Origin: an uncultured Porphyromonadaceae bacterium
Lineage (GTDB): Bacteria; Bacteroidota; Bacteroidia; Bacteroidales; Muribaculaceae
Assembly: GCA_947175495.1 (NCBI GenBank)
Contig: CAMWNB010000016.1
Coordinates: 1 to 43,808 of the forward strand
Reading direction: 5' to 3'
DNA: 43,808 bases
Shown here piece after piece: positions 34,195 to 42,276 of the stretch (positions within the stretch are counted from its first letter, which is position 1; each line of letters opens with the position of its first letter). Position numbers and translations under genes: made by a program. Below the pieces are notes generated by a model. The model worked only from the letters and a program-made list of their open reading frames with translations, ran no database searches and had not been told where the DNA came from.

Positions 34195-35582
34195 GGCTTT
34201 TTGCGTATGATGATGAACAGAGGGGCGTAGGTGAGAGTGCAGGGTGCCGCAGGGTCGGGCTGCAGGCGCGAGGCTATGGCACGGGCGTTGGCTGCGGTGC
34301 GGGTGATGGCGTTCACTCCCGTGCGGCTGAGATGGCGCAGGGCGTGCATGGCGTCGGCGAAGCGGCATTGCATCTCCACCTGCCGCACCTCCACCGGTTC
34401 GGCCTCCGGCATTGCCGCAATGGCCTCGCGCCAGACGGCGGCGTCGGCAAGGTGCAGCCCCACGCCCGATGCCGATGCCGTCTCGTGCATGTTGCGCCGG
34501 CCGAATGTCGACAGCACGAGCATGCCGCCGGGACGCAGGGAGCGCAGGGCGCGCTCCACGAAGCGCTCGGGCGAGTTGAACCATTGCATGGTGGATGCCG
34601 ACACTATCATGTCCGTCGCGCCGGCGGCCGTTTCGGCCATGTGCGTTTCGGCGTCGCAGGCCGTGTAGGCCGCAGGGTCGATGCCCTCGGGGGCGTAGGG
34701 TGCGATGTCCCAGTAGGCAAGCCGCGCGGCGGGGTGCATGTCGAGCACGCGCCGCGACAGCAGTCCCGTGCCGCAGCCTATCTCCAGCACCGTGGCGCGT
34801 GCGTCGTCGAGGATGGCGCGCGTGTCCTTGTCGGCAAGCAGACCGGCCAGATAGTCGGCGATGAGCTTCTGAGGCTCGGCGTGGTCGTCGTAGCTCGGGC
34901 GGGCGGCGCTGAAGCGCTCGGCCACCAGTGTCTTGTCTATGAAGAATCCGTCGATGATTTTCTGGAAATCGGGCAGGTGCGGGATGTCGCTCTCTATGGT
35001 GTCCATGCCTTCGAAGGCTGCGCGCTGGTTGTCGGGCGGGAAGATGGCATCGCGCGCGGCCACTATGTAGTGGTCGAAGCGCGGGCCGGTGCCGGCGCAG
35101 GACGCCGCGCGCTCCCCGATGGCCTTGAGCTCGGCCCGCAGGCTCTCGACGCTGCGTTGTGGCGCGCGGGAGGAGAAAACGGCGAAAGCGCCTGCGCCGC
35201 CGCACATGCGCCGCATGAAGCGTGCCACCGACTGCTCCGAGAGTCCCTCGAGCGTGGCGCGGAATATTGCTTCCGGGATGCCTGCAGTGTCGTCGACGGG
35301 CCGTGGCGTGCCTGCCACGGCGATGCGCGCGGTCACTCGCGGTCCGAGCTGCGCGTGGCACAGTTGGGCGGCCATGACGCCCATCGACCATGCGAGCACG
35401 CACACTTCGCCGTAGCCCTCGGTCCATTCGTGGCGGAATGTCATGTCGGTGTAGTCCCAAACCACGGCGATGTCGTAGCCCGCGCGCACAAGTCCGGCAA
35501 AGGGACGCTCGTCCATGCCCCATCCGGCGAATATCAGAATCAGGCGCGGGGCGCCCGTGCGGCTTACATAGGCGTGTCTCAT
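34191..35582 (-). CDS. bioC: BioG-BioC fusion (pimeloyl-ACP ester esterase and malonyl-ACP methyltransferase)
   Basis: A 463-aa bifunctional enzyme making the pimeloyl moiety of biotin. Residues 1 to about 215 match the BioG (DUF452) alpha/beta hydrolase (LIFAGWGMDERPF; nucleophile S66 in LAWSMGV), which removes the methyl ester from pimeloyl-ACP. Residues about 220-463 match BioC, an S-adenosylmethionine methyltransferase that methylates malonyl-ACP (VLEIGCGTGLLSRRVL, then WDIAPYAPEG, ASTMQWFNSPERF, LRPGGMLVLSTFG). The two steps bracket the fatty-acid elongation cycles. It overlaps bioF by 4 nt and bioD by 4 nt. Rates or products of the fused enzyme cannot be inferred. Confidence 0.9.
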   Translation of the reverse strand: MRHAYVSRTGAPRLILIFAGWGMDERPFAGLVRAGYDIAVVWDYTDMTFRHEWTEGYGEVCVLAWSMGVMAAQLCHAQLGPRVTARIAVAGTPRPVDDTAGIPEAIFRATLEGLSEQSVARFMRRMCGGAGAFAVFSSRAPQRSVESLRAELKAIGERAASCAGTGPRFDHYIVAARDAIFPPDNQRAAFEGMDTIESDIPHLPDFQKIIDGFFIDKTLVAERFSAARPSYDDHAEPQKLIADYLAGLLADKDTRAILDDARATVLEIGCGTGLLSRRVLDMHPAARLAYWDIAPYAPEGIDPAAYTACDAETHMAETAAGATDMIVSASTMQWFNSPERFVERALRSLRPGGMLVLSTFGRRNMHETASASGVGLHLADAAVWREAIAAMPEAEPVEVRQVEMQCRFADAMHALRHLSRTGVNAITRTAANARAIASRLQPDPAAPCTLTYAPLFIIIRKKP

Positions 35583-36691
35583 AGCTCGGCGATGATTTGT
35601 TTCAGAGGTGCTATCTGTCCGGCGTCCATGGCGGCCGACAGCGAGAAGCGCAGGCGGTCTGTGCCCGGGGGGACGGTGGGCGTGCGGATGGGCAGCACAT
35701 GGTAGCCTTTGCGCTCCAGCGCCTCCGACATGGCCACCGCGCGCCCGGGCGTGCCCACCACAAGCGGCGCTATGTGGCTCGGCTCGGCGTCAAGGCCGAG
35801 CGCACTGTAGAGCGTGCGCGACAATGCGGCGAGGTGGCGCCGCTCGCTGTCCATGTTCTGCATGCGCTCGAAGATGAAGCGGTTCCACGCGGCGCAGATG
35901 GGCGGCATTGCCGTGGAGAAGATAAAACTGCGGGCCTTGTTGACCATGAACTCGCGCATGGACGCGCCCATCACTCCATAGGCTCCCGTGCCTGCGAGGG
36001 CCTTTCCGATGGTGCCCACGAGCACGTCCACTCTGTCGCCGACGCCTTCTGCCTCGGCGAGTCCCAGGCCGGATGGCCCGAGTGCTCCCACGGCGTGGGC
36101 TTCGTCGATGTAGAGCATGGCGCCCGGCGTGGCCTCTTTGGCGGCCACGAGTTCGCGGATGTCGGCGCGGTCGCCGTCCATGCTGTAGATGCTTTCGGCC
36201 ACAATCAGCACGCCCGCATAGTCCTTGGCCTTGGCGGCGAGGATGCGTCGCAGGTGGCCGTAGTCGTTGTGGCGGAAGCGCTCCATGGGGGCTCCTCCGA
36301 GGCGGATGCCGTCGATGATGCTTGCGTGCACCAGGCGGTCGGCCACCACGAGCGTGCGCTTGTCGGCGGTGAGAGCCGCTATCATGCCCGCGTTGGCATG
36401 GTAGCCGCTGTTGAAGAGCAGGGCGGGGCGCGCGTAGGCCTGCGCTATGCAGCGCTCCAGAGCGTCGAATTCGCGCTGATGCGACGCAAGCAGGCGCGAG
36501 GCCGAGGCCGACATGGCATAGCCTCGCTCGCAAGCCTCGGCCATGAATTCGCGGCGCAAGTCGTCGCGTTCGGCCAGCCCGAGATAGTCGTTGCCGGAGA
36601 GGTCGATTGAAGCGGAGGCGCGGGAGTCGGCCGGCACGCGGCGCAGATTGCCCGACTCGCGCAGGGCGCTGAGGGTAGATTCGATGTCCAT
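35579..36691 (-). CDS. bioF: 8-amino-7-oxononanoate synthase
   Basis: A 370-aa PLP enzyme condensing pimeloyl-ACP or -CoA with alanine. Motifs: IDLSGNDYLGL near the start, ESIYSMDGDRADI and YIDEAHAVGALGPSGLG in the middle, and the PLP lysine K230 in GTIGKALAGTGAYG. The protein is slightly shorter than E. coli BioF but complete. Its start lies 3 nt after the bioA stop, and its end overlaps the bioG-bioC start. A close relative, 2-amino-3-ketobutyrate ligase, is less likely given the operon. Confidence 0.95.
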   Translation of the reverse strand: MDIESTLSALRESGNLRRVPADSRASASIDLSGNDYLGLAERDDLRREFMAEACERGYAMSASASRLLASHQREFDALERCIAQAYARPALLFNSGYHANAGMIAALTADKRTLVVADRLVHASIIDGIRLGGAPMERFRHNDYGHLRRILAAKAKDYAGVLIVAESIYSMDGDRADIRELVAAKEATPGAMLYIDEAHAVGALGPSGLGLAEAEGVGDRVDVLVGTIGKALAGTGAYGVMGASMREFMVNKARSFIFSTAMPPICAAWNRFIFERMQNMDSERRHLAALSRTLYSALGLDAEPSHIAPLVVGTPGRAVAMSEALERKGYHVLPIRTPTVPPGTDRLRFSLSAAMDAGQIAPLKQIIAEL

Positions 36692-36694
36692 GGT

Positions 36695-37990
36695 TCAGCA
36701 GGCTGTCTGTTCCACAAGTTCGAGCAAGGCCGCGCACAGGCGCTCAAGCTGTCCGTCGCTTACGACGTAGGGAGGCATGATGTAGACGTTGCGGCCGAAT
36801 GGGCGGATCCACACACCTTTTGCCACGCACAGCTTCTGGAACTCGCCCACGTCGACGGGGCGGCGTGTCTCCACCACGCCTATGCTGCCCAACACGCGCA
36901 CGTCGGTGACGCCAGGCAGCGTTGCGGCAGGCGCCAACAGCTCGCGCATGCGGCTTTCCATGTGGCCCACCACTGCGGCCATGTCCTGCTCGCGGAGCAG
37001 CGTCAGCGACTCTGCCGCCACGGCGCATGCCAGCGGATTGGCCATGAACGTGGGGCCGTGCATCAGCACGCCCGCTTCGCCGCGCGAGATGGTGTCGGCC
37101 ACTTCGGCCGTGGTGAGCACGGCGCTCATGGTCATGTAGCCGCCGGTGAGACCTTTGCCCACACACATGATGTCGGGCTTCACTCCGGCGTGCTCCCATG
37201 CGAAGCAGCGCCCCGTGCGCCAGAATCCGGTGGCTATCTCGTCGAATATCACATATATGCCTCTGTCGCGGCACAGCTTCACGGCTTGCCGCAGATACTC
37301 GGGATGGTAGAACCACATGCCGCCGGCTCCCTGGACTATCGGCTCGAGGATGAGCGCGGCTATCTCGTGGCCGCGGGTGTCGAGCACCTCGCGCAGCGGT
37401 TCGATGTCGGCCTGCTGCCACTCGCCGCCGAAGCGCGAGCGCGGCTGCGGCACAAAGTAGCGCACGGGCAGAGCGCTCCCGAAAGCCTGGTGCATGCCGG
37501 TGACGGGGTCGCACACGCTCATGGCGTTCCATGTGTCGCCGTGGTAGCCGGAGCGAATGGTCACGAAGTTGGTGCGGCGGTGGTCGGCAGTGCGGCTAAT
37601 GGCCGCCTGCACGGCCATCTTCATGGCCACTTCCACTGCCACCGATCCGCTGTCGGCGTAGAATATGTTGTGCATGTTGTCGGGCGCCATCCCGAGCAGC
37701 AGACGGCCAAGACGCAGCGCCGGCTCGTGGGTGAGACCGCCGAACATCACATGGCTCATGCTGTGCAGCTGCCGCTCCACGGCGGCGTTGAGGCGCGGAT
37801 GGTTGTAGCCGTGGCAGGCGCACCACCACGACGACATGCCGTCGATGAGCTCCGTGCCGTCGGCGAGGCGCAACACAGCGCCACAGGCCGAGTCGACCTT
37901 ATATGTGGGGAGAGGATTAATCGTTGACGTGTACGGGTGCCATAGATGTTCGCGGTCCCATTCGTCGTGCAGATTTATCTCGGTTTTCAT
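36695..37990 (-). CDS. bioA: Adenosylmethionine-8-amino-7-oxononanoate aminotransferase
   Basis: A 431-aa class III aminotransferase transferring the amino group of S-adenosylmethionine to give 7,8-diaminopelargonate. Clear family motifs: [61 protein letters not shown] and PLP lysine K279 in [11 protein letters not shown]. The end [15 protein letters not shown] is also typical. It is the first gene of the bio operon; a strong promoter lies 4 nt from its ATG. bioB, the last step of the pathway, is not in this operon. Confidence 0.96.
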   Translation of the reverse strand: MKTEINLHDEWDREHLWHPYTSTINPLPTYKVDSACGAVLRLADGTELIDGMSSWWCACHGYNHPRLNAAVERQLHSMSHVMFGGLTHEPALRLGRLLLGMAPDNMHNIFYADSGSVAVEVAMKMAVQAAISRTADHRRTNFVTIRSGYHGDTWNAMSVCDPVTGMHQAFGSALPVRYFVPQPRSRFGGEWQQADIEPLREVLDTRGHEIAALILEPIVQGAGGMWFYHPEYLRQAVKLCRDRGIYVIFDEIATGFWRTGRCFAWEHAGVKPDIMCVGKGLTGGYMTMSAVLTTAEVADTISRGEAGVLMHGPTFMANPLACAVAAESLTLLREQDMAAVVGHMESRMRELLAPAATLPGVTDVRVLGSIGVVETRRPVDVGEFQKLCVAKGVWIRPFGRNVYIMPPYVVSDGQLERLCAALLELVEQTAC

Positions 37991-37994
37991 ACCG

Positions 37995-38026
37995 CAAAGT
38001 TACGTATAAGTCGAGAGCAAAGCAAA
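37995..38026 (-). promoter_or_regulatory. Promoter of the biotin operon
   Basis: On the minus strand TTTG (38023-38026), exactly 20 nt, then TAACTTTG (37995-38002): an ideal Bacteroidota promoter. Only 4 nt separate the box from the bioA ATG, so the mRNA is probably leaderless. Confidence 0.75.
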
Positions 38027-38035
38027 TTTATTTGC
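38022..38035. promoter_or_regulatory. Palindrome GCAAATTTATTTGC at the bio promoter
   Basis: 14-bp palindrome (arms GCAAAT and ATTTGC) overlapping the -33 element of the bio promoter. A candidate operator; the regulator is not known. Confidence 0.35.
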
Positions 38036-38059
38036 GTTGCCGGGCAGTGGGGCAGGCTG

Positions 38060-38113
38060 TGTTTCGTCTGTTTCATCTGTTGCGCATGAAACAGGTGAAA
38101 CAACTGAAACAAA
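38060..38113. repeat. 9-bp phased inverted repeats forming a long hairpin
   Basis: Six 9-mers: TGTTTCGTC, TGTTTCATC and TGTTGCGCA, then TGAAACAGG, TGAAACAAC and TGAAACAAA. Arms 38060-38076 and 38086-38102 pair over 17 bp (two G-T pairs) with a 9-nt loop. It lies about 40 nt past the aldo/keto reductase stop and 34 nt upstream of the bio promoter. No T run follows. It may be a transcript end, a repeat-protein binding site, or both. Confidence 0.6.
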
Positions 38114-38141
38114 CATTCAGCGCAACATCTTCCGCTTCAGG

Positions 38142-39098
38142 CTATCCGGCCAGAACGGCGTTTATCTCGGCGAGCTCTTCGGCGGAGAAGTGCAGGCGGT
38201 CGATGGCGCCGAGGCTGTCTTTCAGCTGCGCGGGCGACGAAGCTCCGGCTATGACCGATGTCACCCGCCCGTCGGCAAGTATCCATGCCAGCGCCATTTG
38301 GGCGAGCGACTGTCCGCGTCCGGCAGCTATGGCGTTGAGCTTGCGGGCTTTCTCCACCTTGTCGGCCGTCACCTGGTCGACTTTCAGGAATCCTGTGCTT
38401 CTGGCCGCGCGGCTGTCGGCGGGAATGCCGTCGAGATACTTGTCGGTGAGCAATCCCTGGGCGAGAGGCGAGAACACTATGATGCCGCTTCCGGCCTCGG
38501 CGGCGATGCCGAAGTTTGTGTCGGCGGCCTCGCGGTCGAACATCGAGTAGCGGTATTGGCTGAGCAGGCACGGCACCTTGGCCTCGGCCAGAATCTCGCA
38601 CGCATAGCGCTGCAACTCGGGCGGATATTTGGAAATGCCGGCGTAGAGCGCCTTGCCGCTGCGCACGATGTCGATGAGAGCCTGCATGGTTTCCTCCACG
38701 GGTGTCACGCCGTCGTAGCGGTGGCTGTAGAACACGTCGAAATATTCCAGGCCGGTGCGCCGGAGGCTGGCATTGCACGATGCGATGAGATTCTTGCGCG
38801 AAGAATTGCCGCCGTACACGCCCGGCCACATGTCGTGGCCGGCTTTCGACGACACGAACAGCTCGTCGCGGTGGGCGGAAAGGTCGGATTTGAGCACTTT
38901 GCCGAACGTGGTCTCGGCGCTCCCCGGCGCCGGGCCGTAGTTGTTGGCTATGTCGAAATGGCACACGCCGTGGTCAAACGCCGTCAGCAACATCCGGCGT
39001 GCGTTGCCGAAGTCGTCCGTGTCGCCGAAATTGTGCCACAGGCCCAGTGATATCGCTGGCAGTTCTATGCCGCTGTTTCCGCATCGTCTGTAAATCAT
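38142..39098 (-). CDS. Aldo/keto reductase (YghZ-like)
   Basis: A 318-aa NADPH-dependent aldo/keto reductase with the full tetrad D49, Y54, K85 and H126 (FDIANNYGPAPGSAE, SSKAG, YSHRYD). The long PGVYGGNSSRKNL segment after the Lys and the short C-terminal loop VIAGASSPAQLKDSL are those of the group containing E. coli YghZ, an L-glyceraldehyde 3-phosphate reductase. In the cytoplasm it would detoxify or reduce small aldehydes. It has its own -7 box. The neighbouring bio genes have a separate promoter, so no functional link is implied. Confidence 0.88.
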   Translation of the reverse strand: MIYRRCGNSGIELPAISLGLWHNFGDTDDFGNARRMLLTAFDHGVCHFDIANNYGPAPGSAETTFGKVLKSDLSAHRDELFVSSKAGHDMWPGVYGGNSSRKNLIASCNASLRRTGLEYFDVFYSHRYDGVTPVEETMQALIDIVRSGKALYAGISKYPPELQRYACEILAEAKVPCLLSQYRYSMFDREAADTNFGIAAEAGSGIIVFSPLAQGLLTDKYLDGIPADSRAARSTGFLKVDQVTADKVEKARKLNAIAAGRGQSLAQMALAWILADGRVTSVIAGASSPAQLKDSLGAIDRLHFSAEELAEINAVLAG

Positions 39099-39121
39099 CG
39101 CATCTGTTTTTTAGTAATGCG

Positions 39122-39129
39122 CAAATTTA
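39122..39129 (-). promoter_or_regulatory. -7 box of the aldo/keto reductase gene
   Basis: TAAATTTG on the minus strand, 23 nt before the ATG at 39098. Confidence 0.55.
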
Positions 39130-39160
39130 CAAAAAATCGCGAAAGAGCGGAACACAGCTG

Positions 39161-39943
39161 CTATTTTTCTTCCTCGGGGTCGCTGCCCTCGCAGGCGCTT
39201 TCCTCGGACACGGCGCTGTCGTTGATGGGATCGTGCGTGCGCAGGAAATCCTCGTAGAAGAGCAGAGCGGTGGATACGTTGTCGGTCAGTTCCTTGCGGT
39301 GGGCTTTGGCGTCTTTGCCCTTGTGGTAGTACTGGTTCCATGCCTCCCTCAGTTCGGGGTGCGTCTTTTTCAGATACAGCATCAGGTATCCGTCGAAAAA
39401 GCGTCCGTTCATCATCACGGCGTAGGCCGCTCCGGCACCTTTGAGCTTTATGCCGATGGCCGGCACGATGCGTGTGACGCTGTTGCGTCCGCCGGTCGAC
39501 TCGTACACCTCCCACCTGACCACCGAGCCGCTTTCGCGCTTGTCGAGCTGCCACACGAAGCCACGCATGCAGTTGCCCGGCTTGAACATCTTGGGCGCGT
39601 TGATCATCTCCGACACGCACACGGCGCCCTCGGGGTAGGCTTCCGTGCTTTCGAGAAAGCGGTACTCTTTCACCTCCCAGGCGTGGTAGCGGTGTGTTTC
39701 GCCGCCTTTGGGTTCTGTGCCCACGTTGATATACTGGCGTAGCAGGCCGCCTTTGGAGAAGAGGTTTTTAAGGCCCGTCTTCAGGTCGTTGCGGATGTAG
39801 CCGGTGATGGTGTCGCCGCTTTCCAGCGTCACTTTCACATGCCATTCTTCCGACTCGACGTTGTCGTTGCCATTGTCTTTCTTGGCTTCGGCTCCCATGC
39901 AGAGGAATGCCGCAAGGGCGATAAGCAGTGTTTTCTTCAGCAT
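39161..39943 (-). CDS. Secreted protein of unknown function
   Basis: A 260-aa protein. ATG 39943 is chosen because it opens a clean signal peptide (MLKKTLLIALAAFLCMGAEA); an ATG 33 nt earlier would overlap the upstream gene. Mature part: a small-barrel-like start WHVKVTLESGDTITGYIRND, then a mixed region, a pair of nearby Cys, and a Tyr/Lys-rich helical part (about 190-230) with an acidic end. No known family is recognised. The opening SGDTI motif is shared with the upstream gene, suggesting related N-terminal folds. Gap to that gene is 4 nt, so they form one transcript. Likely periplasmic. Confidence 0.65.
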   Translation of the reverse strand: MLKKTLLIALAAFLCMGAEAKKDNGNDNVESEEWHVKVTLESGDTITGYIRNDLKTGLKNLFSKGGLLRQYINVGTEPKGGETHRYHAWEVKEYRFLESTEAYPEGAVCVSEMINAPKMFKPGNCMRGFVWQLDKRESGSVVRWEVYESTGGRNSVTRIVPAIGIKLKGAGAAYAVMMNGRFFDGYLMLYLKKTHPELREAWNQYYHKGKDAKAHRKELTDNVSTALLFYEDFLRTHDPINDSAVSEESACEGSDPEEEK

Positions 39944-39947
39944 AGTA

Positions 39948-40589
39948 TCATTTTTTATCGGGGTGATATTTTCCAAGACTTCTCAGCACCTTGTCTGCAC
40001 GGCCCCGGGCCGTGCTCAGATATGCCGAGAGTGCGGTGTCGTCGGCCACAAGTTCCATTGCCTGCCGGCGTGCTTTATCGCTTATTTTCTTGTCCGGCCT
40101 GCCGAGATTGTAGGTGCGGCCGTCCTTGATTACGAGTATGTAGCCTTTGCCGCGCAGCCACAGGCCGCCGTTGCCCGCGAAATGGTAGCCTTTCGGCGAA
40201 TGGCAGCACACCGTGAGCCATGGGTTCCGCTCAAGTTCCCAGCACCAGCCGTAATCCTTTACGAAACTGAACGTGCGCGGGCGCCCGGGTGCTGTCGTCG
40301 GCCACACCACTACGGAGTCAACCTCCTCCGGGGCTATTTTGCGGTCTACCTTTCCGGCTTTTGTGTAGGCGTGCTCGATGATTTCGATCTTTCTTGATTT
40401 GACGGGAGGGCCTATACGCGTGTCGCCCTCGGCCTCTATTGTGTCGCCCGAGCGCAGGTACACTCTGCCGCAGAGGCCGACAGGCGTCTTGCCGGCGCAC
40501 ATTAAGTTGCCGCATATGGCAGGCATCACAAAGGCAAGCACGAAGCATATCGCGCGCAGGGGGATTGATATTAAGCAAGGATGTGTCAT
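39948..40589 (-). CDS. Secreted or membrane-anchored protein of unknown function
   Basis: A 213-aa protein with an N-terminal hydrophobic stretch (about 7-25) that may be a signal peptide or an anchor. The rest includes VYLRSGDTIEAEGDTRIG, similar in pattern to VTLESGDTITG in the next gene, an IAPEEVDSVVVW segment typical of small beta domains that sense surface material in Bacteroidota, and a Trp/Cys-rich loop WCWELERNPWLTVCC. The C-terminal helix is basic. No enzyme motif is seen. It has a -7 box and a leader of about 40 nt, and it is followed by the preceding entry's gene after 4 nt. Confidence 0.6.
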   Translation of the reverse strand: MTHPCLISIPLRAICFVLAFVMPAICGNLMCAGKTPVGLCGRVYLRSGDTIEAEGDTRIGPPVKSRKIEIIEHAYTKAGKVDRKIAPEEVDSVVVWPTTAPGRPRTFSFVKDYGWCWELERNPWLTVCCHSPKGYHFAGNGGLWLRGKGYILVIKDGRTYNLGRPDKKISDKARRQAMELVADDTALSAYLSTARGRADKVLRSLGKYHPDKK

Positions 40590-40635
40590 TGGTTTGCCGA
40601 TTCCGAATCACATAACAGCATGTGTTTCGCTACGG

Positions 40636-40643
40636 CAAATTTA
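40636..40643 (-). promoter_or_regulatory. -7 box of the two unknown secreted genes
   Basis: TAAATTTG on the minus strand, about 46 nt before the ATG at 40589. It lies between this unit and the Crp/Fnr gene stop (40706), so the regulator has a separate promoter. Confidence 0.55.
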
Positions 40644-40705
40644 CGCAAAACAACCCACACGAAACGGGACATTTGTCCCATCCGGCGAAAAAAACGCAGA
40701 AAAAA

Positions 40706-41278
40706 TCAGTCGCTTTCAAGGCTGGCTGCCACACGGATGCGGTGCAGCTGCCGGCGCGACACCCCGAGGTAGGAGGCAACTTCCTGCACGGGCAGGTTGC
40801 CGACAAATTCCGGATGTTCGCTGAGGAGTTTCCGGTAGCGCTCGGCGGGTGACAGCACATGCACGTCGAGATAGCGCCTGTAGGCCACGGGCAAAAACTG
40901 CGCGGCTGCGTCGCTCTCAAATGTCGGGACATGCCGGCGCATGAAGATGCGGGCGCTTGCTATGGACACCTGCAGCACCTCCGCGTCGCTGCCCGCTACG
41001 ATGGCGGTGTGGCTCGGCGTGTCGCACATGAAGCTGTGCACAAAGTCGGTGAGCAGATTGCCTGCGAACGAGAAACCGGTGATGATTTCCTTCCCGTCGG
41101 CGGTGTAAGCGGCAAATTTGAAGTAGCCGGACCTGACTATGCCTATATGGCGGCACCGGTATCCCTGGCGTACCATAGATTCGCCTTTGGCGTAGCGGAA
41201 GATCTGTCCGTTTTCGTCGATATAGCGGAACATGGCCGAAAGGTCAAGCCGTGTCATGAAGTCGTTGAAGCGGTGCAT
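40706..41278 (-). CDS. Crp/Fnr-family transcriptional regulator
   Basis: A 190-aa cytoplasmic regulator. The start MHRFNDF (ATG 41278) is preferred over an upstream ATG that crosses the -7 box. Residues about 25-115 form a cNMP-binding-like beta-roll (FRYAKGESMVRQGYRCRHIGIVRSGYFKF). The segment that would bind the cyclic-nucleotide phosphate (a conserved Arg) is not evident. The C-terminal helix-turn-helix is PVQEVASYLGVSRRQLHRIR. No Fnr-type iron-sulfur cysteines. The ligand is unknown. The downstream gene pair could be its target, which is inference from position only. Confidence 0.85.
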   Translation of the reverse strand: MHRFNDFMTRLDLSAMFRYIDENGQIFRYAKGESMVRQGYRCRHIGIVRSGYFKFAAYTADGKEIITGFSFAGNLLTDFVHSFMCDTPSHTAIVAGSDAEVLQVSIASARIFMRRHVPTFESDAAAQFLPVAYRRYLDVHVLSPAERYRKLLSEHPEFVGNLPVQEVASYLGVSRRQLHRIRVAASLESD

Positions 41279-41315
41279 AACGGAGAGGTATGAAATGGGG
41301 ACACACAAAGATAGC

Positions 41316-41323
41316 ACATTTCG
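41316..41323 (-). promoter_or_regulatory. -7 box of the Crp/Fnr gene
   Basis: TATCTTTG on the minus strand, with a TTTTG 18 nt upstream of it. Predicted leader about 35 nt. Confidence 0.6.
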
Positions 41324-41347
41324 GCGAACCGCAAAAGGGCAGGGGAC

Positions 41348-41379
41348 AAAAAAACAGCCCGCAGCTTGGCTGCGGGCTG
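41348..41379 (-). terminator. Intrinsic terminator of the tonB unit
   Basis: 11-bp stem CAGCCCGCAGC (41355-41365) with GCTGCGGGCTG (41369-41379), loop TTG, and seven T on the minus strand. It ends the exbD-exbD-tonB transcript 33 nt after the stop. Confidence 0.93.
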
Positions 41380-41412
41380 AGTGTTGAAGGTATGGAATTC
41401 AAAAGCGAATTC

Positions 41413-42264
41413 TTACTGGAGCTTGAAGGTTACAGGCAGCGTGTAGGTCACCTTTACAGGCTGACCGTTGTTACGGCCGGGGTTCCACTTGGGCATTGCC
41501 TTCACGACGCGGAGGGCTTCCTTGTCGAGAGCGGGATGACGGCCGCGGATCACGCGGACTTTTTCGATGGTACCGGTCTTGGACACTTCGAATTCCACCA
41601 CCACGCGGCCCTGCACGCCGTCTTCGGCTGCTGCTGCGGGATAGTTGATGTGGTCGCTCAGCCACTTGTACATGGCTGCTTCGCCACCGGCGAATTCGGG
41701 TTTCTGCTCTACCATAGCGATGTTGTAGACTTTTTCTTCTTCAACGGGCTTGGTTTCTGCGATAACCTGTTCCTTTACCTGCACTTTGTTAAGGTCGTTG
41801 GTGCCTTCGGTGATGTCGATGGCGCCGGCCTGTGCTTCATTCTGCATCATTTCCTCCTGGTTCTTCACTTCTTTGTCCTTCTGGAAATCGTCGTCTTGTA
41901 CGATGAGAAGGTCGGTGATGCGCTGCTCGTTGGCAACTTCCTCAGGAGCGATGACTTCTTCGGGCTCGTCGGGGATTTCGAATGTCTCTTCTTCCTCGAA
42001 TTCTTCTTCTTCTGCCTCGTAGGTCACGATTTCCTGCTCCGTGGCCGTTACGAGCTGTTCCTCTTCGGCCTTGGCGAATACGCCCTTCATCATGAGGATG
42101 AGGAGCACCAGGATGACTGCGAGACAGGAGAGAACGATGATAGCCGCCTTGTTGTGACGCGACGTGGAACCGCTGCGCAGCGTGTACGCGCCGAATTCCT
42201 TATTTTTGCCTTCGAAGACAATGTCGCGCCATTCTTGTGATGAAAGATCTACGTCTTTTGCCAT
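41413..42264 (-). CDS. tonB: TonB energy transducer
   Basis: A 283-aa inner-membrane protein that passes proton-motive energy to outer-membrane receptors. The N-terminal segment VFEGKNKEFGAYTLR before the membrane helix (about 40-60, IIVLSCLAVILVLLILMMKG) is characteristic of Bacteroidota TonB. A periplasmic acidic Glu-rich spacer follows (about 68-115) instead of the Pro-rich one of Enterobacteria. The C-terminal TonB domain (about 190-283) has YPAAAAEDGVQGRVVVEFEV and PALDKEALRVVKAMPKWNPG. It sits after two exbD genes and ends at a strong terminator. It probably serves receptors such as the BtuB-like one. Confidence 0.93.
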   Translation of the reverse strand: MAKDVDLSSQEWRDIVFEGKNKEFGAYTLRSGSTSRHNKAAIIVLSCLAVILVLLILMMKGVFAKAEEEQLVTATEQEIVTYEAEEEEFEEEETFEIPDEPEEVIAPEEVANEQRITDLLIVQDDDFQKDKEVKNQEEMMQNEAQAGAIDITEGTNDLNKVQVKEQVIAETKPVEEEKVYNIAMVEQKPEFAGGEAAMYKWLSDHINYPAAAAEDGVQGRVVVEFEVSKTGTIEKVRVIRGRHPALDKEALRVVKAMPKWNPGRNNGQPVKVTYTLPVTFKLQ

Positions 42265-42276
42265 TTTACTTAGCGG

